Assembly (NCBI GenBank): GCA_002256145.1
Contig: NKIP01000004.1
Location: forward strand, 124,001-188,000
From: Comamonadaceae bacterium PBBC1
GTDB taxonomy: Bacteria > Pseudomonadota > Gammaproteobacteria > Burkholderiales > Burkholderiaceae_C
Direction: 5' to 3'
Length of the DNA stretch: 64,000 nucleotides
Position numbers and translations under genes: made by a program. Each line of letters starts with the position of its first letter. Positions within the stretch are counted from its first letter, which is position 1. Under the pieces are notes generated by a model. That model was not told the origin of the DNA and made no database searches. It saw only the letters and a list, made by a program, of their open reading frames with translations. Shown piece after piece: positions 57,005-64,000 of the stretch.

Positions 57005-58213
57005 TTAGCCTCGAGAAAATCCATAAAGCTTTTCATTTTGATCCACAAAATAATCATGAACAAATGAAATTACATCAATCCTATCCTCGTATATTATATG
57101 CAGTTGATTGCTGTAATGCTCAGAGCGGGGAAATATTCGCCAATGCACAGCCTCGCCAGGAAAACTATCGACAACTGAATCACTGCGAATAACGGTTATG
57201 CGGTCATCAAACTCCAGGACTGTGCCAAATGGAGCAGTCCCCGTAGACACAATACCTTTGGAATTGAAACTCATTTTCTCAGTCGATCTTTTTTTATACA
57301 ACTGAACAGGCTTCTGGTTTTTCTGTGATTTTTTGTGGTTCAACGCATCGGGGGAATAGTCAACAACAGTTAGACCGTCGTCCGAAATTTTGTATATCTT
57401 TTCCCTACTTCCCCAAGTTATTCCGGATTTATTTACAGCAAGTGGGTCATCAAAAAACATCTCAGATGATTCAACGATTCTATCGAAACTTCTGGATAAA
57501 AATTTCGAATGAGGGTCACGGTCTTTTTTAAAACTTGCTAAGAATGCACTGTCAGTCGTCCAACCCATGACACTTTGAAAAGCCCAATCGCAGGCGCTGC
57601 ATGCACGTTTGGCGAGAATCTTCTCTTGACCCAGCACATCTTCGCTATCTTTGTCGAAATTGAACTCAAAAAGACCATCGTTTCCTACCGCCGCAGCGAT
57701 TGCGGTAAAGCGATCTGATGCCTTAATTTGGAAGAATCTGGCATCATGGTGCTTCTGAGCCGTAGCTCTAAAATGGCGCCCCTCGTTGCCCGCCGTACCC
57801 TGAGAAGAGTAAAGACCTTCATCGCCGCCTGCGAATATATGATGATAATATATATCAGTATCTATTGGCAAAAAATCAAATGGACTGTTGCCAGATTTCA
57901 CGTGCGCGCCTATAGTTTCAAGACTCTCACTCATTTCCAACTTAGATAACTCTGCCAATTGCTTTTTTATTGGCCCTTCAATTGATGGATCACGGAGTAT
58001 TTTTTTTACTTTCGGATTGTAGAATAAATCACTATCAGAAAAAGCAACTCGTATAGCGGTTTGAATGTTCTGATTATTCTGGGCTACAGAATCAATTAGA
58101 GCACTCCAATCTACACGATGCAGTGCACATTTTTCATCAAAGAGATAAAGAATGCCAGAATAAATCTGCGAATCCCAATACTCGCCGGCCAAACTAAATT
58201 TTACAGACTGCAT
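57005..58213 (-). CDS. Uncharacterised island cargo protein, 402 aa
   Basis: Intact ORF, lower GC than flanks; 13-nt overlap with the upstream ORF. Confidence 0.65.
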   Translation of the reverse strand: MQSVKFSLAGEYWDSQIYSGILYLFDEKCALHRVDWSALIDSVAQNNQNIQTAIRVAFSDSDLFYNPKVKKILRDPSIEGPIKKQLAELSKLEMSESLETIGAHVKSGNSPFDFLPIDTDIYYHHIFAGGDEGLYSSQGTAGNEGRHFRATAQKHHDARFFQIKASDRFTAIAAAVGNDGLFEFNFDKDSEDVLGQEKILAKRACSACDWAFQSVMGWTTDSAFLASFKKDRDPHSKFLSRSFDRIVESSEMFFDDPLAVNKSGITWGSREKIYKISDDGLTVVDYSPDALNHKKSQKNQKPVQLYKKRSTEKMSFNSKGIVSTGTAPFGTVLEFDDRITVIRSDSVVDSFPGEAVHWRIFPRSEHYSNQLHIIYEDRIDVISFVHDYFVDQNEKLYGFSRG

Positions 58214-58590
58214 TTTTTACCTCGATGAATTTTGCTTAGACTTGCACGCTTTATAAAATTAGAGTCGTGCCACATCTGCAAAATATCCAATGGAGGCTTG
58301 TCATATGGAGATAACCAAGTCGCGACAGGATATCCATGCCAATTGCCATTTGCATCGGAAACAAATTTTGCGATGTGAAGAGGGTCTGTATTTGGAAGTG
58401 GCGAAACGCCGATCACATCTGGTTGGAGATTGTTTATGTAAATCCCCCAATAATTATTATTCACATTTGTCCAACTCATTTTCTTCGCGGTTTGGTAGCA
58501 GGAAATCTCTTCTACAACTGATATTTGCCATTGAGATTTCTGATATGCGAAAGCAACGCTTCTGTGCTGCCCGTTGGGAGTGTATTTCAT
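58201..58590 (-). CDS. Uncharacterised island cargo protein, 129 aa
   Basis: Intact ORF translationally overlapping 57005..58213. Confidence 0.6.
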   Translation of the reverse strand: MKYTPNGQHRSVAFAYQKSQWQISVVEEISCYQTAKKMSWTNVNNNYWGIYINNLQPDVIGVSPLPNTDPLHIAKFVSDANGNWHGYPVATWLSPYDKPPLDILQMWHDSNFIKRASLSKIHRGKKCSL

Positions 58591-58839
58591 GGTGTTACTA
58601 AAAATAATCTAATGCAGTTTGATTTGGCATCCTTACTGGAAGCTTATAAATACTACTCCTGTCTGCTCTTCCTTGTTGTGAAGTACAACGTCAGTCACAA
58701 AGACGTGTTCGAGTACGTTCACCTGAACGATACACCGAGAAGATGCAGCGAACCATTGTGGCTTGTTCTTGATGTGCCAGCCGATACTGCCATCCGGGCC
58801 TGTGTGGAACGAGATGCTGCAATCTGCATTTTGACGAAC

Positions 58840-59196
58840 TTATGCATTGCCCTGAGTCAACATATGAGCGTCAGCACCTGCCGTGATCGCTGTCTTGTCC
58901 GTTCGAAGGGTGCTGTTATTGCCAACAACGGCTCCACCAACCTGGCTGCCAAACGCCAAAGCTGTAGGGGCGTAAAGGTACGAGCCTTGAATCGTGATGA
59001 ACCCATGCTGAGCTACGGCTTCAATCACCGTTGATGCCTTCATGGTGACACCGTGAGGGCGAATTTGATTTTCGATTTGTTGTTCTAAGTGCTCCCGGTC
59101 TGCGGGTGCCATGACAGTCAATTTCAGCAGGTCGTAAATCGCGTTTGTGGCCAGGCCAACCCCAAGCTGGCCAAGAAGATCAAACAATGGGTCCAT
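58840..59196 (-). CDS. Hypothetical protein, 118 aa
   Basis: MDPLFDLLGQLGVGLATNAIYDLLKL...GFITIQGSYLYAPTALAFGSQVGGAVVGNNSTLRTDKTAITAGADAHM; start preferred at 59196, GGAG 9 nt upstream. Confidence 0.55.
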   Translation of the reverse strand: MDPLFDLLGQLGVGLATNAIYDLLKLTVMAPADREHLEQQIENQIRPHGVTMKASTVIEAVAQHGFITIQGSYLYAPTALAFGSQVGGAVVGNNSTLRTDKTAITAGADAHMLTQGNA

Positions 59197-59200
59197 GATC

Positions 59201-59233
59201 CGATGCTCCGATGCTCCGATGCTCCGATGCTCC
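59201..59233. repeat. Four tandem octamers (CGATGCTC)x4
   Basis: cgatgctccgatgctccgatgctccgatgctcc. Confidence 0.9.
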
Positions 59234-59437
59234 AAATTAATATATATTTAAGTATTAATTGGTGCATAACAGCCAAAAAGATCGCAAGCCTTTCAGGCAA
59301 GACGCATATCTTTTGAGCCTGCCGCTGACCAAAACAACAGTAGACTACTACAATGGCTTGTTACATCGCTCACTGCTGTAGCAGCTCCCCCGCTCGTTTC
59401 TTCTTTATTTTCAACCACTTACAGGGGGTTGGCGAAT

Positions 59438-59464
59438 AGGGTTCGATTCCCTTCGCCCGCTCCA
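59438..59464. repeat. attR: second copy of tRNA-Gly 3' end
   Basis: Exact 27-bp match to 51791-51817. Confidence 0.95.
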
Positions 59465-59483
59465 AATTTCAAGCCAAGTTAAA

Positions 59484-59505
59484 GAAGGCCCCGCAAGGGG
59501 CCTTC
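59484..59505. terminator. Hairpin GAAGGCCCC-GCAA-GGGGCCTTC
   Basis: 9-bp stem with GCAA loop 20 nt after attR; likely the original tRNA-Gly downstream hairpin. Confidence 0.6.
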
Positions 59506-59523
59506 GGCATTTGTACCTGCCCC

Positions 59524-60351
59524 ATGAACATCACCGTCAACGAAGCACTCAAAGCCTACATCGACCCGCTCACGCCCGACGAGCACGCGGCGCTGGAACG
59601 CAGCATCCTGGCCGAAGGCTGCCGCGACGCGCTGGTGCTGTGGGGCGATGTGCTGGTGGACGGACACAACCGCTATGGCATTTGCCAAAAGCATGGCCTG
59701 CCCTTTCAGACGGTACAAAACACGCGCTTTCAATCCACGGAAGATGTGCAGCTGTGGATGATCGACCAGCACTTGGGGCGGCGCAGCGTGTCGGATTTTC
59801 AGCGCGGCGTGCTGGCTTTGCGCAAGCGCGAAATTTTGGCCGAGCGGCGTGCTCAAACCATCGCGGCCACGGCCAACGCGGTCGCCACCCCGCCTGAAAA
59901 CGTGTCGCACGACACGCCTGAAGACACCCCGGTTCAGACACTCAACCCACTCAAAAGCCGGGCCGACATCGCCAAGGCCGCCCGACTGAGCAACACCCAG
60001 GTGCTGCAGATCGAAAAAATTCACAAACAAGCGGCCCCCGAATTGGTGGCCGCCATCAAGGCCGGTGACATTTCGATCAATGCCGCCGCCGCTGTGGCCA
60101 GTTTGCCCGCCGATGAGCAAAAAACAGCGGCTCTGGGGGGCAAGGAGGAGCTCAAACAAGCGGCCAAACGGGTGCGTGAAGTCCATCGCAAACCGGCCAA
60201 AGAGGACAGCGCATTGTCCGAGATGGATTCGCCCACCAAGCTGCAAGAACTGCAAGAGCGCGTGGCCGCCCTGACGGCAGAAAACCAAAGCCTGCGTGCC
60301 CAAATTGCACAATTGCAGGCTCAAGCCCTGCACACAGACGCATCGAGCTGA
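59524..60351 (+). CDS. ParB/Srx-like domain protein
   Basis: EHAALERSILAEGCRDALVLWGDVLVDGHNRYGICQKHGLPFQTV. Confidence 0.75.
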   Translation: MNITVNEALKAYIDPLTPDEHAALERSILAEGCRDALVLWGDVLVDGHNRYGICQKHGLPFQTVQNTRFQSTEDVQLWMIDQHLGRRSVSDFQRGVLALRKREILAERRAQTIAATANAVATPPENVSHDTPEDTPVQTLNPLKSRADIAKAARLSNTQVLQIEKIHKQAAPELVAAIKAGDISINAAAAVASLPADEQKTAALGGKEELKQAAKRVREVHRKPAKEDSALSEMDSPTKLQELQERVAALTAENQSLRAQIAQLQAQALHTDASS

Positions 60352-60355
60352 AACT

Positions 60356-61615
60356 TCAGCGGCCGATTGGGATGCCCTCTGGCAACAACTGGGCCAATCG
60401 AATCTGGTCCAGACGGGCCTGGGTCCACAGGGGGTCAGCCGCTGAAGTGCGCAGCAGCAGCATGCGATCGGCCAAAGGACCCACGCTGGCTTGAACGGGA
60501 TCGATCAGGAGCACATGACGAGGCTGTTTTTTGGGGTCAGGCTCGATCAGCCGTCCCACCCAATCGAGAGCGTGCAGCACATCCACAACCGGTCTCAACT
60601 CACTGGATTCGACACTCAAACGCGTGGCCAAATCATCCATGCCCAGCCCCTTGAGTGGCCCACTTCTGGCCTCCTGGAGGGCTGACAAAACCTCCAGGGC
60701 CAGCCTGAATGACCAGCCCGCCCCTTCAGGCTTGCGCCATTCCCGCCGACCCAACTCGGGCAAACTGGCCGCCACCACGGCGCCCAACAAGACCAGCAAC
60801 CAGGTCACATAAATCCAGACCAGCAAAATGGGCAAGGCCGCAAATGCCCCGTAAATCAGCGAATAAGTGGGCACCTGCAAGAGGTAAATGGCCATCAAGC
60901 GCTTGGCCAACTCGAGCGCACCGGCCACCAAAAAGCCAGCGGTGATGGCGTGACGCCAACGCACTCGGGTGTAGGGCACATAAAAATACAAGCCACTCAC
61001 ACAGGCCGTGAGCAACAAAAACTCAAAGCTGTCCAACAACCACCTTACAGAGCCCGGCAATACATCGACGACGTCGCGCGAAGCCGTGACCACGTAGGAA
61101 GTGATGGCCAAACTGGCCCCCAAAAACAAAGGCCCCAAGGTGATGGCGGTCCAATACAAAATGACACGCTGAGCCAAGGGTCTTTGTCGCTGCAGCCCCC
61201 AGATTTGCCCCAAAGTTCGCTCGATGGTGACCATCAAAAACACCGCAGAAAACAGCACCGCCACCAAACCCGCCGTGCCCAAACGCCTGGCCTTGCGGGA
61301 AAACTGGGTCAAATAACTCAGCACTTGGCGAGCAATGCTTTCTGGCACCAGACTCTCGATCAACCAACGCTGAAGGGTGTCCTGAAATTTTCCAAACACC
61401 GGAAAGGCGGCAAACACGGCCAAACCCACGGCAAACAAGGGCACAAGGGCCAAAACCGTGGTGAAGGTCAGAGAACTGGCACTCACCCCCAGGCGGGCTT
61501 CTCGAAAACGCCGGGCCAAAACACCCGCCATCTGACGCCAGGGAAACACACAAATCTCTTGCCACCAGAGGCGGGCATGGTCGTACAACGGGGTCTTGTA
61601 GGCGGTAGGCAGCAT
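60356..61615 (-). CDS. YihY/UPF0761-family inner membrane protein
   Basis: LGVSASSLTFTTVLALVPLFAVGLAVFAAFPVF; multiple TM segments. Confidence 0.88.
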   Translation of the reverse strand: MLPTAYKTPLYDHARLWWQEICVFPWRQMAGVLARRFREARLGVSASSLTFTTVLALVPLFAVGLAVFAAFPVFGKFQDTLQRWLIESLVPESIARQVLSYLTQFSRKARRLGTAGLVAVLFSAVFLMVTIERTLGQIWGLQRQRPLAQRVILYWTAITLGPLFLGASLAITSYVVTASRDVVDVLPGSVRWLLDSFEFLLLTACVSGLYFYVPYTRVRWRHAITAGFLVAGALELAKRLMAIYLLQVPTYSLIYGAFAALPILLVWIYVTWLLVLLGAVVAASLPELGRREWRKPEGAGWSFRLALEVLSALQEARSGPLKGLGMDDLATRLSVESSELRPVVDVLHALDWVGRLIEPDPKKQPRHVLLIDPVQASVGPLADRMLLLRTSAADPLWTQARLDQIRLAQLLPEGIPIGR

Positions 61616-61636
61616 GCCCGGTATGATGCCACCGCA

Positions 61637-62080
61637 ATGAACCCCAACACCCCCCCCACCCCACAAAACGCCCCCCACTTTGAGAACGAAGGCACCCCGG
61701 CCGGTCTTGACCTGACCCGGTGGATGGCGGTCGGCAGCTTGCTGGGCCTGATTTTGACGGGACTGCTTTGGGAGCTGTGGCTGGCCCCATTGCGCCCGGG
61801 CGGCTCTTGGTGGGCCATCAAGGTTTTACCCCTTTGCTTGCCACTGGCGGGTTTGCTCAAAAATCGCATGTACACCTACCGCTGGGTCAGTCTGCTGATC
61901 TGGCTGTATTTCACCGAAGGTGTGGTCCGCTCCTGGGGAGATGCTTGGCCCTCGTCGGGCTTGGCCGGTCTGCAGACTTTGCTTTGCGTGGTGCTGTTCG
62001 TGGCCTGCGCCCTGCATGTGCGCATCCGCTTCAAAGCCGCCAAGGCGACTGGCTTGTTTGTGCCTGTGCCCAAAAATTAA
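61637..62080 (+). CDS. DUF2069-like small membrane protein
   Basis: Internal ATG of ORF 60950..62080; LLKNRMYTYRWVSLLIWLYFTEGVVRSWGD. Confidence 0.75.
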   Translation: MNPNTPPTPQNAPHFENEGTPAGLDLTRWMAVGSLLGLILTGLLWELWLAPLRPGGSWWAIKVLPLCLPLAGLLKNRMYTYRWVSLLIWLYFTEGVVRSWGDAWPSSGLAGLQTLLCVVLFVACALHVRIRFKAAKATGLFVPVPKN

Positions 62081-62142
62081 GGCTCCAATGAGGGCAGCTC
62101 TGTGGCCCTCATGTCAGTCCCCAAAACAAGCCGCTTGTTGCC

Positions 62143-63621
62143 TTGAACTTGACCCACACCCTGCCCATGACCACGTCCAGCCCCAGCCTCGCTCATACAA
62201 CATTGCTCGCGCAACTGCGCCAAATTTGTGGCGAAGCCCACGTTTTGACCCATGAAACACCGGGGATAGACCTGGCCACTTGGGAACAAGACTGGCGCAA
62301 ACGTGTTCAGGGCCGGGCCTTGGCCGTGGTGCGGCCTGCAGACACCGCGCAGGTGGCGGCCGTGGTCAAGGCTTGCGCAGCAGCCCAAACCTCGATCGTG
62401 CCGCAAGGCGGCAACACCGGCTTGGTGGTGGGCAGCGTGCCTGACGCTTCAGGCACACAAATTGTGTTGAGCATGACCCGCATGAACGCTGTGCGTGCCA
62501 TCGACAAAGACAACCTGACCATCACCGTCGAGGCGGGCTGCGTGCTGCAGAACCTGCAAGCTGCAGCCGACAGTGCCGGATTGCTGTTCCCTCTGAGTTT
62601 GGGGGCCGAAGGCAGCTGCACCATTGGCGGCAATTTGGGCACCAACGCCGGGGGCACACAAGTGGTGCGCTACGGCAACACCCGAGAGCTGTGCCTGGGC
62701 CTGGAAGTGGTCACCGCTCAGGGCGAGGTCTGGAGTGGCCTGACAGGGCTGCGCAAGGACAACACGGGTTATGACCTGCGCCATCTGATGATTGGCAGCG
62801 AGGGCACTTTGGGCATCATCACAGCGGCCACCATGAAGCTGTTTCCTCAACCTGCTGCACAGCTGACCGCCTGGGCCGCCGTGCCCAGCATGGAGGCGGC
62901 TGTGGCCCTGCTGGGCCTGGCGCACCAGCGTTTGGGGCCCAGCCTGACGGGTTTTGAGGTCATGGGGCAATTTGCCCTGAGCTTGGTGGACAAACATTAC
63001 CCCCAACTGCGCGTGCCTCTGTGGCAAGAAACGCCTTGGTGCGTGCTGATCGAAAACTCGGACAGCGAAAACGAGGCGCATGCCCGCAGTCAGTTTGAGT
63101 CGCTCCTCGAAGAGGCGATGAACCACGGCTGCGTGAGCGATGCCGTGGTGGCCGAAAGCCTGACACAAGCGCGGGGGCTTTGGCACATCCGTGAAAGCAT
63201 CACCTTGGCACAGCAGCAAGAAGGCCCGAACGTGAAACACGACATCAGCATTGCGGTGTCCTTGATCCCTGCTTTTGTGGCCGAAACCGACGCTTTGCTG
63301 GCCCAGACGTTTCCGGGCGTGCGCCTGGTCGATTTTGGCCACTTGGGCGACGGCAACTTGCACTACAACGTGCAAGCACCCGAGGGCCAAGACGGCAAAG
63401 CGTTTGTGCTTGCCCATGAAGACGCGGTCAACACTGTGGTGTTTGACCAAGTCAGCCGGTTCAAAGGCTCCATCAGTGCCGAACACGGCGTGGGCGAACT
63501 CAAAGCGGGCAAGCTGCCGCTCTACAAAGACCCGACAGCCTTGACCATGATGCGGGCCGTCAAAAAAGCCCTGGACCCGCAAAACCTGCTCAACCCCGGG
63601 CGGGTGCTGAGCGCCGAATGA
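62143..63621 (+). CDS. FAD-binding oxidoreductase (GlcD / D-2-hydroxyglutarate dehydrogenase-like)
   Basis: VPQGGNTGLVVGSVPD, GAEGSCTIGGNLGTNAGGTQVVRYGNTRELCLGLEVV, C-terminal SAEHGVGELK. Confidence 0.9.
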   Translation: MNLTHTLPMTTSSPSLAHTTLLAQLRQICGEAHVLTHETPGIDLATWEQDWRKRVQGRALAVVRPADTAQVAAVVKACAAAQTSIVPQGGNTGLVVGSVPDASGTQIVLSMTRMNAVRAIDKDNLTITVEAGCVLQNLQAAADSAGLLFPLSLGAEGSCTIGGNLGTNAGGTQVVRYGNTRELCLGLEVVTAQGEVWSGLTGLRKDNTGYDLRHLMIGSEGTLGIITAATMKLFPQPAAQLTAWAAVPSMEAAVALLGLAHQRLGPSLTGFEVMGQFALSLVDKHYPQLRVPLWQETPWCVLIENSDSENEAHARSQFESLLEEAMNHGCVSDAVVAESLTQARGLWHIRESITLAQQQEGPNVKHDISIAVSLIPAFVAETDALLAQTFPGVRLVDFGHLGDGNLHYNVQAPEGQDGKAFVLAHEDAVNTVVFDQVSRFKGSISAEHGVGELKAGKLPLYKDPTALTMMRAVKKALDPQNLLNPGRVLSAE

Positions 63622-63810
63622 CCTGACCTGCCTTGCAGCGCATGCCTTGGGCAACGGGCCAAGCTGTGCGCACGCTCAGAGCCCTCTTTGGTGAGGCAAG
63701 CCACAGACGGAAAGCCGCACGGCTCCTATGCTGAAACGGCTGACCCTGCCAGAGCCCTTTGGATTCAGGCAGGGGTCGAGCGTTCCTCTAACCCGTCCAG
63801 GAGTTCCATC

Positions 63811-64000
63811 ATGAAAAAAATCCCCCTTCCCTCTTGCGGCTTGCGCACTGCGGCCGCGGTCGCGCTCGTCTTGGGCCTCAGCGCCTGCGCTGGCATGACT
63901 GAGCAAGAAAAAAGAACCGCCATTGGCGCAGGTGTGGGGGCCGTTGGCGGCTCCATTTTGACGGGCGGCAGCGCGGCAGGCACCTTGGGTGGTGCGGCCG
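63811..64000 (+). CDS. Glycine-zipper / OmpA-type lipoprotein, truncated by window end
   Basis: MKKIPLPSCGLRTAAAVALVLGLSACAGMTEQEKRTAIGAGVGAVGGSILTGG lipobox and Gly zipper. Confidence 0.75.
   Translation, partial: MKKIPLPSCGLRTAAAVALVLGLSACAGMTEQEKRTAIGAGVGAVGGSILTGGSAAGTLGGAA

Larger units (their letters stand above)
51818..59464. mobile_element. Integrative genomic island in tRNA-Gly(CCC), ~7.65 kb
   Basis: Tyrosine integrase adjacent to the tRNA plus 27-bp tRNA 3'-end duplication at the distal boundary. Confidence 0.92.

Noticed and set aside
59201-59233. Octamer tandem repeats considered as a CRISPR array
   Set aside because: Units are 8 bp with no spacers; no cas genes anywhere in the window. 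No CRISPR array was seen.
59438-59464. Second tRNA-Gly gene
   Set aside because: Only the 27-bp 3' portion is present; no acceptor 5' strand, D-arm or anticodon arm. Interpreted as attR.
59479-60333. 284-aa ORF on - strand opposite the ParB-like gene
   Set aside because: Shadow ORF; the + strand frame has the recognisable ParB-like domain.

Overview
This 64 kb window looks like a chromosomal segment of a Burkholderiales-type betaproteobacterium (inferred from gene content and codon style). Most of 18-51 kb and 59.5-64 kb is housekeeping or transport: fbp-type Fe3+ ABC transporter, liv branched-chain amino-acid transporter, sigma54 and FixJ-type regulators, a BapA-like Ig-repeat protein, OmpA-like protein, tRNA-Ser(GCU), lysC, tilS, accA, DNA glycosylase, cysS, two cyclophilins, lpxH, alaS, gabD. 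There are two accessory regions. Region 1 (about 1.8-18.1 kb) contains toxin-antitoxin genes and decayed toxin-antitoxin remnants, then a compact minus-strand operon: WYL regulator, zinc ribbon, small GTPase, acidic membrane protein, dynamin-like GTPase disrupted by an IS4-family element, second dynamin-like GTPase, and a YkgJ-like Cys-cluster protein. Next to it is a MoxR AAA+ ATPase with a GLUG/beta-helix-like C-terminus paired with an LRAT-like + VWA fusion protein. That pair is bracketed by a ~88% identical direct repeat of a HAD-hydrolase gene 3' end. A second, decayed LRAT-like gene lies at 4.2-4.7 kb. Region 2 (51.79-59.46 kb) is a ~7.65 kb integrative element in tRNA-Gly(CCC), with a 27-bp att duplication, a tyrosine integrase, a serine recombinase, an Xre regulator and an uncharacterised two-gene cargo. 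The best candidates for an undescribed system are the multi-GTPase operon, the MoxR-GLUG / LRAT-VWA pair and the island cargo pair. All functional proposals are inference from sequence reading; no searches were run.
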